A stretch of DNA of 64,000 bases from an uncultured Acetatifactor sp. (GTDB lineage: Bacteria > Bacillota > Clostridia > Lachnospirales > Lachnospiraceae), in NCBI GenBank assembly GCA_934436435.1, contig CAKSAN010000002.1:124001-188000 (forward strand), given 5' to 3'. Shown here piece after piece: positions 18,836 through 27,143 of the stretch. The first letter of the stretch is position 1. Each line of letters opens with the position of its first letter. The translations under genes were made by a program, and so were the position numbers. The notes beneath the pieces were generated by a model. The model searched no databases and was not told the origin of the DNA. It saw only the letters and a list, made by a program, of their open reading frames with translations.

Positions 18836-20725
18836 ATGTTCAACGTTGAAGAGGAATTAAAAAAGCTTCCCCGCAAGCCGGGGGTGTATATCATGCGGGA
18901 TGACAAGGATGTCATTTTGTATGTGGGAAAAGCGATCAACCTGCACAATCGTGTAAGGTCTTATTTTCGTGAAAATATCGGCAGAGGCCCCGCCATCGAC
19001 CAGATGGTGTCGCTGATTGCCCGGTTTGAATATATTGTGACGGATTCCGAGCTGGAGGCGCTGGTGCTGGAGAACAATCTGATCAAAGAGAATTCTCCGA
19101 AATACAACACTCTGCTGAAGGACGATAAGACGTACCCTTATATCAAGGTGACAGTGGGAGAGGACTATCCGAGGATCCTGTTTTCCCGCACCATGAAAAA
19201 GGATAAATCCCGCTATTTCGGCCCCTATACCAGTGCCGCAGCGGTGAAAGATACTATCGAACTGCTGAACAAGCTGTACCAGCTGCGTACCTGCAACCGG
19301 GTGCTGCCCAGAGATACCGGACTGGAGCGCCCCTGTCTGAACTATCATATCAAGCAATGTCTGGCGCCCTGTCAGGGGTATGTGAGCAAGGAGGAATATC
19401 GACAGCAGGTAGCGGGAGCACTGGAATTCCTGAACGGTAATTACAGCCCAATCCTGAAGGCTCTGGAAGAGAAGATGAACAAGGCTGCGGAGGGACTGGA
19501 ATTCGAAGAAGCGGCCAGATACAGAGATCTGCTTTCCAGTGTAAGACAGGTATCCCAGAAGCAGAAGATCACGGAGGGTGTGGGCGAAGACAAGGACATT
19601 CTTGCTCTGTATCAGGATGAGACCGAGGCAGTGGTACAGGTATTTTTTGTCCGGGACGGTAAGCTGATCGGCAGAGAACATTATTATATGACACATGTGC
19701 CGGAAAATAACAAACCGGCGATCTTACAGGATTTTGTGAAACAATTTTATGCGGGGACACCTTTTATCCCCAGAGAACTGATGCTGCAATATGAGATCGA
19801 GGATGCGGAGCTCATCGAGAAATGGCTGTCCGAACGAAAAGGCAGCCGGGTCTACCTGAAGGTGCCCAAGATCGGCAGCAAAGAAAAACTGGTGGAACTG
19901 GCGGCCCAGAATGCAAAACTGGTATTGTCTCAGGACAGAGAGAAGCTGAAGCGCGAAGAAGGCCGTACCATTGGTGCGGTGAAGGAGATCTCGGATCTGT
20001 TGAAACTGCCGCTGAACGGCACGGCCCGGATGGAAGCCTACGATATTTCCAATATCAACGGCTTCGAAAATGTAGGATCCATGGTGGTCTACGAAAAAGG
20101 AAAACCCAAGCGCAGCGATTATCGTAAATTCAAGATCAAGAGCGTCTCCGGCCCGGATGATTATGCCTGCATGCGGGAGGTGCTGACAAGACGGTTCCGT
20201 CACGGCATGGAAGAGAGCAAAGAACTGGAAGAACAGGAGATGGATCAGGAATATGGCAGCTTCACGAAGTTCCCGGATCTGATCCTGATGGACGGCGGCC
20301 GCGGACAGGTGAATATCGCTCTGTCCGTACTGGAAGAACTGGGGATCGATATTCCGGTCTGCGGTATGGTCAAGGATGACAACCATCGCACCAGAGGCCT
20401 GTATTATCATAACATTGAGCTTCCCATCGATACCCATTCCGAAGGGTTTAAGCTGATCACCCGGATCCAGGACGAGGCTCACCGTTTTGCCATCGAGTAT
20501 CACAGATCCCTGCGCAGCAAGACCCAGGTGAAATCTGTGCTGGATGACATCCCGGGTGTGGGTCCGGCCCGGAGAAAGGCTCTGATGCGGCACTTTAAGT
20601 CGCTGGAGGAGATCCGGCAGGCGACAGTGGAAGAACTGATGGAAATTCCCGAAATGAACGAGCGCACAGCGCAGGAGATTGTGGCCTTTTTTGCTTCACA
20701 GAAGCGCCCGCCTGTGGTACAATGA
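18836..20725 (+). CDS. uvrC: Excinuclease ABC subunit C
   Basis: Nucleotide-excision-repair nuclease, 629 residues, making the 3' and 5' incisions with UvrB. Domains in order: GIY-YIG nuclease ([19 protein letters not shown]), a Cys-containing segment ([15 protein letters not shown]), the UVR motif that binds UvrB (about residues 200-235), an RNase H-like C-terminal nuclease beginning near [19 protein letters not shown], and helix-hairpin-helix repeats ([15 protein letters not shown]). GGTGAGG lies 8 bases before ATG 18836, favouring it over ATG 18809. It opens a run of same-strand genes reaching 26819. Confidence 0.96.
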   Translation: MFNVEEELKKLPRKPGVYIMRDDKDVILYVGKAINLHNRVRSYFRENIGRGPAIDQMVSLIARFEYIVTDSELEALVLENNLIKENSPKYNTLLKDDKTYPYIKVTVGEDYPRILFSRTMKKDKSRYFGPYTSAAAVKDTIELLNKLYQLRTCNRVLPRDTGLERPCLNYHIKQCLAPCQGYVSKEEYRQQVAGALEFLNGNYSPILKALEEKMNKAAEGLEFEEAARYRDLLSSVRQVSQKQKITEGVGEDKDILALYQDETEAVVQVFFVRDGKLIGREHYYMTHVPENNKPAILQDFVKQFYAGTPFIPRELMLQYEIEDAELIEKWLSERKGSRVYLKVPKIGSKEKLVELAAQNAKLVLSQDREKLKREEGRTIGAVKEISDLLKLPLNGTARMEAYDISNINGFENVGSMVVYEKGKPKRSDYRKFKIKSVSGPDDYACMREVLTRRFRHGMEESKELEEQEMDQEYGSFTKFPDLILMDGGRGQVNIALSVLEELGIDIPVCGMVKDDNHRTRGLYYHNIELPIDTHSEGFKLITRIQDEAHRFAIEYHRSLRSKTQVKSVLDDIPGVGPARRKALMRHFKSLEEIRQATVEELMEIPEMNERTAQEIVAFFASQKRPPVVQ

Positions 20726-20742
20726 TAACTATTGAATAGTTA
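20726..20742. repeat. 17-bp palindrome matching the repeat-family termini
   Basis: TAACTATTGAATAGTTA is a perfect palindrome (one central base) beginning at the base after the uvrC stop codon. Its halves are the outer 8 bases of the terminal repeats of the elements at 23673 and 28360, joined without an interior. It could be a collapsed element, a target-like site, or chance. Confidence 0.4.
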
Positions 20743-20828
20743 GTTTTATGTTATACAATGAATGAGGCGGGTAACCTTCAAGAGAAAGTGTATGGGGCAG
20801 GTTTCCGCGGAAAGGTATGGAGATTAGT

Positions 20829-21776
20829 ATGGCAAGTGTAAGTTTGACCCGCGTTATTGAGAAAATGAAACTGGAAAATCTCACACCGGAGATCGATGTG
20901 AAGCACGTGAAGATCACACAGCCGGATATTAACCGTCCGGCATTGCAGCTGGCCGGATACTTCGAGCATTTTGATGCTACCAGACTGCAGATCGTCGGAT
21001 TTGTGGAATATACTTATATGGAAGGTTTGACGGACGAGGCCCGCAGGGAAGCGTATGAGAAGCTGATGGCTTATGATATTCCCTGTATCGTGTTCAGCCG
21101 TGACCTGAAGCCGGATCCCATTTTCCTGGAGACAGCGATCCGGCATCAGATTCCGATATTGTCTACGAAAAAATCCACTTCTGACTTTATGTCCGAGATT
21201 ATCCGGTGGCTAAATGTCAAGCTGGCGCCCTGTATCTCTGTGCACGGCGTGCTGGTGGATGTCTACGGTGAAGGTGTTCTGATCACCGGGGAGAGCGGCA
21301 TCGGTAAGTCCGAGGCAGCATTGGAGCTGATCCGAAGAGGCCATCGTCTGGTAACCGACGATGTGGTAGAACTCCGTAAAGTCAGTGATGACACGTTGGT
21401 AGGTTCTGCACCGGATATCACGAAGCACTTTATTGAACTGCGCGGTATCGGCATCGTGGATGTCAAGGCACTGTTCGGTGCATTGTCTGTAAAAGATACA
21501 CAGACCATCGATCTGGTCATCCGACTGGAAGACTGGGATAAGGACAAAGAATACGACAGACTGGGACTGGAAGAGAACTATACCGAATATCTGGGGAATA
21601 AGGTAGTATGTCACAACATTCCGATCCGTCCCGGACGTAACCTGGCGGTCATCTGTGAGACCGCGGCAATCAACCATCGTCAGAAGAAGATGGGCTATAA
21701 TGCAGCGAAGGAACTGTACACCCGTGTACAGAATTCCCTGGCAAAAAGACGTGAGGAGGACGAAGATGATGAGTAA
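20829..21776 (+). CDS. hprK: HPr kinase/phosphorylase
   Basis: Bifunctional sensor enzyme of carbon catabolite control that phosphorylates or dephosphorylates Ser46 of HPr and Crh. The 315 residues include an N-terminal domain and a C-terminal catalytic core with the P-loop GESGIGKS at about residues 154-161, then LVTDDVVELRK and the signature ELRGIGIVDVKALFG. GGAG six bases before ATG 20829 favours it over ATG 20817. The stop overlaps the glucokinase start. Its expected substrate here includes the HPr-like protein at 25595, which keeps Ser46. Confidence 0.95.
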   Translation: MASVSLTRVIEKMKLENLTPEIDVKHVKITQPDINRPALQLAGYFEHFDATRLQIVGFVEYTYMEGLTDEARREAYEKLMAYDIPCIVFSRDLKPDPIFLETAIRHQIPILSTKKSTSDFMSEIIRWLNVKLAPCISVHGVLVDVYGEGVLITGESGIGKSEAALELIRRGHRLVTDDVVELRKVSDDTLVGSAPDITKHFIELRGIGIVDVKALFGALSVKDTQTIDLVIRLEDWDKDKEYDRLGLEENYTEYLGNKVVCHNIPIRPGRNLAVICETAAINHRQKKMGYNAAKELYTRVQNSLAKRREEDEDDE

Positions 21777-22713
21777 GTATGCATTTGGAGTAGATGTAGG
21801 AGGAACCACAGTTAAATTAGGACTTTTCAATGACGAAGGACAGGTGCTGGACAAATGGGAGATTCCCACAGTCAAGGATAACGGCGGAGAAAAGGTATTG
21901 CCGGATATCGCAGCATCCATTAAAAACAAGATGCAGGAGAAGAACATCACCGCAGCAGAGCTGGTGGGGGTGGGAATCGGTGCCCCCGGCGCGGTCAATG
22001 CTGACGGCTATATGGTCAACGGTGCGGTCAATATCGGATGGGGACCTTTCGATCTGGCCGAGACCCTGAAAAAAGAACTGGACTTGCCGGTAACTGTGAA
22101 AGCAGGGAATGATGCCAATGTGGCAGCCCTGGGTGAGATGTGGCAGGGCGGCGGAAAAGGTTATTCCAATCTGGTAGCAGTTACCCTGGGAACCGGTGTC
22201 GGCGGTGGCATTATCATTGATGGAAAGATCCTTACCGGTACTAACGGTGCCGGCGGTGAGATCGGACATATTCACATTGAAGATAACGAGACAGAGGTCT
22301 GCGGCTGTAAGAACAAGGGCTGTCTGGAGCAATATGCATCCGCCACCGGAGTTACCCGCCTGGCTAACAGACGCCTGGCAAAGGATGATGCTCCCAGTGT
22401 TCTAAGAAACGGTGAAATCTCTGCGAAGACCGTATTTGATGCGGTGAAGGCAGGAGACAAGGTAGCCGTTGAGATCGCAGAACAGTTCGGAGAATATCTG
22501 GGCAAGGGTCTGGCAGCTGTAGCCAATGTTGTGGATCCCCAGATCTTCGTTATCGGCGGCGGTGTATCCAAGGCCGGAGATATTTTATTCCGGTACATAG
22601 AGCCTTCTTATAAGAGATGTGCTTTCGGCCCCTGTAAGCAGGCCAAATTCGCATTGGCAACGCTGGGAAATGATGCCGGAATCTATGGCGCGGCGGCACT
22701 GGTATTAAAGTAG
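21769..22713 (+). CDS. ROK-family glucokinase
   Basis: Phosphorylates glucose with ATP to glucose 6-phosphate in the cytosol. The 314 residues carry the ATP motif GVDVGGTTVKLGLF, the sugar-binding loop GNDANVAALGE, the ROK zinc motif CGCKNKGCLEQYAS and a second phosphate loop VIGGGVSKAG. The start may be ATG 21766 or 21769, since AGGAGG at 21754 suits both. It overlaps hprK by 8 bases, so the two are translationally coupled. Free glucose would come from the maltodextrin hydrolases of this window. Other ROK substrates such as ManNAc are less likely given the full glucokinase-type motifs. Confidence 0.9.
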   Translation: MSKYAFGVDVGGTTVKLGLFNDEGQVLDKWEIPTVKDNGGEKVLPDIAASIKNKMQEKNITAAELVGVGIGAPGAVNADGYMVNGAVNIGWGPFDLAETLKKELDLPVTVKAGNDANVAALGEMWQGGGKGYSNLVAVTLGTGVGGGIIIDGKILTGTNGAGGEIGHIHIEDNETEVCGCKNKGCLEQYASATGVTRLANRRLAKDDAPSVLRNGEISAKTVFDAVKAGDKVAVEIAEQFGEYLGKGLAAVANVVDPQIFVIGGGVSKAGDILFRYIEPSYKRCAFGPCKQAKFALATLGNDAGIYGAAALVLK

Positions 22714-22756
22714 GCTTTAGCGGCATAATTATAACAAAAAGAAAGAGCAGCCTGAC

Positions 22757-23662
22757 ATGATAAGTGCAGCAGTGATAGAAGCATTAAAAGAAATTGTACC
22801 GGCAGATAAAATTCTGCTACAGGAACCGATGAAATTGCATACGACCTTCCGGATCGGGGGACCGGCGGACTGTATGGTCTGCCTGGAAAACGAGGAACAG
22901 CTTTGCAGAGTGCAGAAATACCTTCGTCTGGTGGATGTTTCCTATACCGTGATCGGCAACGGAAGCAACCTGTTGGTAAGTGATAACGGATATGCGGGAA
23001 TTGTCCTGGTGGTCGGCCGGCATATGAGTAAGATCGAAGTGAAGGATTGCTACCTGGAGGCAGAGGCCGGGGCCCTGATGAGCCAGGTGGCGAAAGCGGC
23101 AAAGGAGCATAGCCTGACGGGGCTGGAATTTGCGGCGGGGATTCCCGGTACCATCGGCGGCGGAGCCGTGATGAATGCCGGAGCCTATGGCGGAGAGATG
23201 AGCCAGGTGGTGACTACCGTAACGGTAGTCAACCGCAACGGTGAGATCATGGAGTTGGATAACAGTACTATGGAGTTCGGTTATCGTACCAGTGTGATCC
23301 AGAACCAGCCCTTTGTGGTCACCAAAGTGACTTTCCGTCTGCAACCCGGAGATCCGGAGCAGATCGAAGCAAAAATGGCGGAACTGGCGCTCCGCCGCAG
23401 AGAAAAACAGCCTTTGGAATATCCCAGCGCGGGCAGCATCTTTAAACGCCCCGAGGGGCATTTTGCGGGACAGCTGATCATGGAAGCAGGCCTTCGGGGA
23501 TACTCCGTGGGAGGCGCAAAGGTATCGGAGAAGCATTGCGGATTCATTGTCAACACCGGCAATGCCACCGCAGAAGATGTAAAAGATGTGATCTGGGAGG
23601 TTCAGAGAAGAGTGAAAGAACGTTTTCACGTAGATCTGGAGCCCGAGATCAAATTCCTGTAA
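22757..23662 (+). CDS. murB: UDP-N-acetylenolpyruvoylglucosamine reductase
   Basis: FAD and NADPH enzyme completing UDP-MurNAc synthesis for peptidoglycan, 301 residues. Motifs: HTTFRIGGPADC, the FAD loop VIGNGSNLLV, EFAAGIPGTIGGGAVMNAGAYGGEM and the catalytic Ser/Glu region YPSAGSIFKRPEGHFAGQLI. It is the short type II form common in Firmicutes. The gene sits between glucokinase and rapZ, as in many Clostridia. A structured repeat starts 10 bases after its stop. Confidence 0.96.
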   Translation: MISAAVIEALKEIVPADKILLQEPMKLHTTFRIGGPADCMVCLENEEQLCRVQKYLRLVDVSYTVIGNGSNLLVSDNGYAGIVLVVGRHMSKIEVKDCYLEAEAGALMSQVAKAAKEHSLTGLEFAAGIPGTIGGGAVMNAGAYGGEMSQVVTTVTVVNRNGEIMELDNSTMEFGYRTSVIQNQPFVVTKVTFRLQPGDPEQIEAKMAELALRRREKQPLEYPSAGSIFKRPEGHFAGQLIMEAGLRGYSVGGAKVSEKHCGFIVNTGNATAEDVKDVIWEVQRRVKERFHVDLEPEIKFL

Positions 23663-23672
23663 TGGACAGAAT

Positions 23673-23825
23673 GTAACTATTCAGAGCCGTGTAAATCATG
23701 TCACATATACGTTGAATGCCTGCATTCGTAAGAACATTTGACATGATTTATATGGCGAAGTAACCACATTCGCAAAAAGTAAGCTCTGGAAGAGCGATTT
23801 TGCGAATGGGGTTCTGAATAGTTAC
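23673..23825 (+). repeat. Structured intergenic repeat, member 2 (reference full-length copy)
   Basis: The termini GTAACTATTCAGA (23673-23685) and TCTGAATAGTTAC (23813-23825) are a perfect 13-bp inverted repeat. Hairpin A: TAAATCATGTCA with TGACATGATTTA, capped by GAATG-CCTG-CATTC then GTAAG. Linker: GGCGAAGTAACC. Hairpin B: CATTCGCAAAA with TTTTGCGAATG (perfect 11 bp) enclosing GCTCT/AGAGC. No open reading frame of note. It fills the murB-rapZ gap. Confidence 0.8.
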
Positions 23826-23845
23826 GATAGAATAACGAGGTGCAT

Positions 23846-24712
23846 ATGAGATTTGTAGTAGTAACAGGTATGAGTGGCGGAGGAAAGAGAACGGCACTAA
23901 AGCTTTTGGAGGATGCCGGCTTTTATTGCGTGGATAATCTGCCGGTATCTCTGGTGGAGAAGTTCGTGGAACTGATTGCCATGCCGGGAAGCGAGATCAG
24001 TAAGGTCGCATTGGGACTGGATGTCCGGGCGGATCAGAATTTCACGGATGCTACCCGTATTTTGGAACAATTAAAGGAAAAAGGCTACAAATTCGAGATT
24101 TTGTTTATGGACTCCGATGATGCCGCTCTGATAAAACGGTATAAGGAGACTAGGCGTGTGCACCCTCTTGCCGCAGACGGCAGAGTGGAGGACGGTATTC
24201 ACAAGGAGCGCAAGATCCTGGAGACGATCCGCAAGAACTCGGATTATGTCATCGATACCTCCAATCTGTTAGTCAGAGAACTGAAGGAAGAGTTAGACCG
24301 TATTTTTGTACAGAACGAAGAATACAATAGTCTTATGGTAACAGTCATGTCCTTCGGATTTAAGCATGGGATCCCCGCGGATGCAGATCTGGTCTTTGAT
24401 GTGAGGTTTTTACCCAACCCGTATTATATAGAAGAATTGAAGCCGCAGACCGGTAATGACAAAGCGGTGCAGGATTATGTGATGGGCTTTCCGGAGACCG
24501 GAATCTTTCTGGACAAGCTGACGGATATGCTCCAGTTCCTGATTCCGAACTATATCAAAGAAGGCAAATACCGTCTGGTTATTGCCATCGGCTGTACCGG
24601 CGGTAAGCACAGAAGTGTTACTCTGGCGAACAAGCTGTACGAACGTATGAAAGCGGAAGGCCATTACGGTATTAAGCTGTATCACCGTGATGTGCCCAGA
24701 GAAGGAATCTGA
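23846..24712 (+). CDS. rapZ: RapZ/YvcJ-family nucleotide-binding protein with atypical P-loop
   Basis: Cytosolic protein of 288 residues. In enterobacteria RapZ guides RNase E to GlmZ RNA and controls amino-sugar synthesis; the Firmicutes homolog YvcJ binds and hydrolyses nucleotides. The body is well conserved: YCVDNLPVSLVEKF, RRVHPLA, TVMSFGFKHGIP, DVRFLPNPYY and IGCTGGKHRSV. The P-loop reads GMSGGGKRTA: residue 15 is Arg where Ser or Thr normally coordinates Mg. ATG 23846 with ACGAGG five bases upstream is preferred over GTG 23840. whiA begins one base after the stop. Confidence 0.93.
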   Translation: MRFVVVTGMSGGGKRTALKLLEDAGFYCVDNLPVSLVEKFVELIAMPGSEISKVALGLDVRADQNFTDATRILEQLKEKGYKFEILFMDSDDAALIKRYKETRRVHPLAADGRVEDGIHKERKILETIRKNSDYVIDTSNLLVRELKEELDRIFVQNEEYNSLMVTVMSFGFKHGIPADADLVFDVRFLPNPYYIEELKPQTGNDKAVQDYVMGFPETGIFLDKLTDMLQFLIPNYIKEGKYRLVIAIGCTGGKHRSVTLANKLYERMKAEGHYGIKLYHRDVPREGI

Positions 24713-24713
24713 C

Positions 24714-25580
24714 ATGTCATTTTCGAGTGAGGTAAAGGAAGAACTGGCGAAGCATATCAGTCCGGCGAGACATTGCCAGATTGCGGAACTGGCGGCGCTC
24801 ATGAACTTCAGCGGACAATACGGACGCTCTGCGGAAGGCGATTTTATGATCGGTTTTCAGACAGAAAACGAAGCGGTTGTCAGAAAAGGCTTTACATTAT
24901 TGAAAAAAACATATAATATAGATACTGATGTTAAAATCAGCGAGGAACAAATGCGGAATGTGATCGATAAGATCGGAGATCTGTCGGAGCCCGTGAGCCC
25001 CCTGCTGATCAAAAATTCCTGCTGTCAAAGGGCATTTTTAAGAGGAGCTTTTCTCTGCATTGGTTCTATGAGCGACCCGCAGAAGAGTTATCACCTGGAA
25101 TTTGTATGCACCGATGAGGATAAAGCCAGACAACTACAGAGTGTGATACAGGGATTTGACATAGAAGCCAAGATTGTGCTTCGGAAGAAGTATTACGTGG
25201 TCTATCTGAAGGAAGGATCCGGCATTGTGGATCTTCTGAACGTATGTGAGGCACCTGTTGCCTTAATGAAGCTGGAGAACCTGAGAATTGTGAAGGAAAT
25301 GCGCAATTCTGTGAACCGAAGGGTGAACTGTGAGACCGCCAACATTACCAAAACGGTAACTGCGGCGACCAGACAGATAGAGGATATTATTTATATCCGG
25401 GATCACTACGGACTGGAGAATCTGCCCGAACCCCTAAGCCAGATGGCGGAAGTCAGGCTGGAGAATCCGGATGCACCGCTGAAGGAACTGGGAGAATACC
25501 TGGATCCGCCGGTGGGAAAGTCCGGTGTGAACCACAGATTACGCAAACTCAGCGAGTTAGCAGATAGAATTAGGACGTAA
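24714..25580 (+). CDS. whiA: WhiA-type DNA-binding protein
   Basis: 288-residue protein: an N-terminal domain related to LAGLIDADG homing endonucleases without nuclease function, and a C-terminal helix-turn-helix (NHRLRKLSELADRI). In Streptomyces it controls sporulation; in Bacillus it affects division and chromosome segregation. Signatures: FSSEVKEELAKH, CCQRAFLRGAFLCIGSM and NCETANITKTVTAA. GAAGGA precedes ATG 24714. The order rapZ-whiA-HPr-like resembles B. subtilis yvcJ-yvcK-whiA-crh, but yvcK is absent here. Confidence 0.95.
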   Translation: MSFSSEVKEELAKHISPARHCQIAELAALMNFSGQYGRSAEGDFMIGFQTENEAVVRKGFTLLKKTYNIDTDVKISEEQMRNVIDKIGDLSEPVSPLLIKNSCCQRAFLRGAFLCIGSMSDPQKSYHLEFVCTDEDKARQLQSVIQGFDIEAKIVLRKKYYVVYLKEGSGIVDLLNVCEAPVALMKLENLRIVKEMRNSVNRRVNCETANITKTVTAATRQIEDIIYIRDHYGLENLPEPLSQMAEVRLENPDAPLKELGEYLDPPVGKSGVNHRLRKLSELADRIRT

Positions 25581-25594
25581 AGAGGAGGAAGATT

Positions 25595-25855
25595 ATGACA
25601 AAAAGGAGCATTACGGTCAGACTGGAAGACGGTCTGGACGCAAGACCGGTGGCACTGTTAGTACAGGAAGCCAGCAAGTACGAAAGCAACATTTATTTTG
25701 AAGTAGACGATAAGCGCATCAATGCCAAAAGCATTATGGGTATGATGAGTCTGGGACTTTGTACAGGCGAAAAGCTTACAGTAACTGCAGAGGGTGCAGA
25801 TGAGCAGACCGCTGTGGACAACATTGAAAAGTTTTTAAGCGGTCAGGTGGCTTAA
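25595..25855 (+). CDS. HPr-family protein with Asp15, Crh-like
   Basis: 86-residue HPr fold. Canonical HPr has His15 as acceptor from enzyme I; here the segment is DGLDARPVALLV, with Asp at exactly position 15. Ser46, the target of HPr kinase, is kept in NAKSIMGMMSLG. This is the pattern of catabolite-repression HPr (Crh), which in Bacillus has Gln15 and lies after whiA. I infer a regulatory partner of HPrK and CcpA rather than a PTS phosphocarrier. AGGAGG precedes the ATG. Gene position (whiA, then this gene) supports a crh-like role. An Asp could instead mimic phospho-His15, which would need testing. Confidence 0.85.
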   Translation: MTKRSITVRLEDGLDARPVALLVQEASKYESNIYFEVDDKRINAKSIMGMMSLGLCTGEKLTVTAEGADEQTAVDNIEKFLSGQVA

Positions 25856-25875
25856 AAACAAAACACGACGAGGAG

Positions 25876-25909
25876 CGGGGCTGATGGAGTATTCTGTTAG
25901 TCCCGTTTT
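25876..25909 (+). terminator. Terminator-like hairpin after the Crh-like gene
   Basis: CGGGGCT pairs with AGTCCCG (one G-T) around a 16-base loop and is followed by TTTTG. The large loop weakens the call. It contains the ATG at 25884, which argues against that codon as start of the next gene. Confidence 0.5.
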
Positions 25910-25931
25910 GTATATCTTGAGGGCAGTATTT

Positions 25932-26819
25932 ATGAAGAAGATGTTATTTATCTACAATCCGAAAGCCGGAAAGGCGCAGATCCGCAATAAACTGGCGGAC
26001 ATTCTGGATGTGTTCACAAAGGGCGGCTATGAGATCACGGTATATCCCACACAGAAAAGTGAGGATGCCATGGAGAAGACCAGAACACGCAGCAGGGATT
26101 ACGATATTGTAGTGTGCAGCGGCGGAGACGGTACATTGGATGAAGTAGTCACCGGTATGATCCGCAGTGGCTTCCGTACGCCCATTGGTTATATTCCGGC
26201 CGGAAGTACCAACGATTTCGGGGGAAGTCTGGGACTGCCGAAAAATATGGTGAGAGCGGCGGAAAATATTGTAAACGGGAATGATTTTGCCTGCGACGTG
26301 GGATCCTTTAATCAGGATGTATTTGTCTACATTGCAGCATTTGGGCTGTTCACGGATGTCTCCTATGAGACCGGACAGGATATGAAGAACGTATTGGGGC
26401 ATATGGCATATCTGCTGGAGGGTATGAAACGCCTGCCTGCGATCCGTTCCTACCCCATGAGGATCACTTATGAGGATACGACCATCGTGGACGATTTTAT
26501 CTTCGGCATGGTGACAAATTCCGTGTCCGTAGGTGGATTCAAACGCATTACCGGTAAAAATGTAAAGCTGGATGACGGCGTGTTCGAAGTAACGTTGATC
26601 AAACGTCCCAAGAATCCCATGGAATTGAATAATATTATGGTATCCCTGCTGAACCGCGATATTGATACCGATGCCATGTACTGTTTCCGGACCTCAAAAC
26701 TGGAGATCACTTCCACGGAACCGCTGCCCTGGACATTGGACGGAGAATATGGAGGAACTCACACGAAAGTCGTGATTGAGGACATCTGCCGGGGCCTGGA
26801 TATTCGGGTCGAATCATAA
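25932..26819 (+). CDS. Diacylglycerol/lipid kinase family protein (YegS/DagK-like)
   Basis: Soluble lipid kinase of the DAGK catalytic family, 295 residues, phosphorylating diacylglycerol or a related lipid at the membrane face. Motifs: IYNPKAGKAQIRNKL (nucleotide site), the GGDG loop in VVCSGGDGTLDEVV, and PIGYIPAGSTNDFG. The C-terminal beta domain ends TLDGEYGG. ATG 25932 has GAGGG eight bases upstream; ATG 25884 has a better ribosome site but would lie inside the terminator-like loop, so I prefer 25932. The exact lipid is not determinable. Confidence 0.88.
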   Translation: MKKMLFIYNPKAGKAQIRNKLADILDVFTKGGYEITVYPTQKSEDAMEKTRTRSRDYDIVVCSGGDGTLDEVVTGMIRSGFRTPIGYIPAGSTNDFGGSLGLPKNMVRAAENIVNGNDFACDVGSFNQDVFVYIAAFGLFTDVSYETGQDMKNVLGHMAYLLEGMKRLPAIRSYPMRITYEDTTIVDDFIFGMVTNSVSVGGFKRITGKNVKLDDGVFEVTLIKRPKNPMELNNIMVSLLNRDIDTDAMYCFRTSKLEITSTEPLPWTLDGEYGGTHTKVVIEDICRGLDIRVES

Positions 26820-26823
26820 GGGT

Positions 26824-26839
26824 GGCTCTGAATAGTTAC
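26824..26839 (+). repeat. Solo right terminus of the structured repeat family
   Basis: GGCTCTGAATAGTTAC, identical to the right end of full-length copies, begins five bases after the lipid-kinase stop with no matching left arm nearby. It appears to be a remnant of a deleted copy. Confidence 0.6.
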
Positions 26840-26897
26840 AAAATTACAAAATTTGGTAAAAATTTAACAATAAGCTGTTCCCTTTTTGAAAAGAATG

Positions 26898-26906
26898 TGC
26901 TATAGT
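26898..26906 (+). promoter_or_regulatory. Extended -10 promoter for fba
   Basis: TGCTATAGT fits an extended -10 box (TGn then TATAAT-like). No good -35 hexamer is present. Transcription would begin near 26913 and give a leader of about 230 bases that contains structured repeat member 3. Confidence 0.55.
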
Positions 26907-26930
26907 TTGGATAGTCACAAAGTGATTATT

Positions 26931-27101
26931 CGAAATGCTATAAATAAAATAAGCTGATTCGACATGCTTGCATGTAAGGAACAGATTATTTTATTTATAA
27001 AGTGATTCGATAGAATCACTGCTTATACATGAGTAAAATAAACTGCGTAGCAGTGAAAAGCACGATTTTATCGTGCGCTTTTACGAATGTATAACATTTC
27101 G
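26931..27101 (+). repeat. Structured intergenic repeat, divergent member 3 in the fba leader
   Basis: Outer stem CGAAATG (26931-26937) with CATTTCG (27095-27101). Hairpin A: TATAAATAAAATAA with TTATTTTATTTATA, capped by CATG-CTTG-CATG then TAAGG. An extra hairpin follows (AGTGATTC/GAATCACT, 27001-27020). Hairpin B: ACAT-GA-GTAAAA with TTTTAC-GA-ATGT, enclosing CTGC/GCAG and GCACGAT/ATCGTGC. The typical AACTATTCAGA ends are absent; order and loop signatures are kept. The 324-base gap before fba holds this, its promoter and the solo terminus. Confidence 0.6.
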
Positions 27102-27143
27102 TATATCGTAACAAGAATGAGTATATAAAATGGAGGTATTAAA

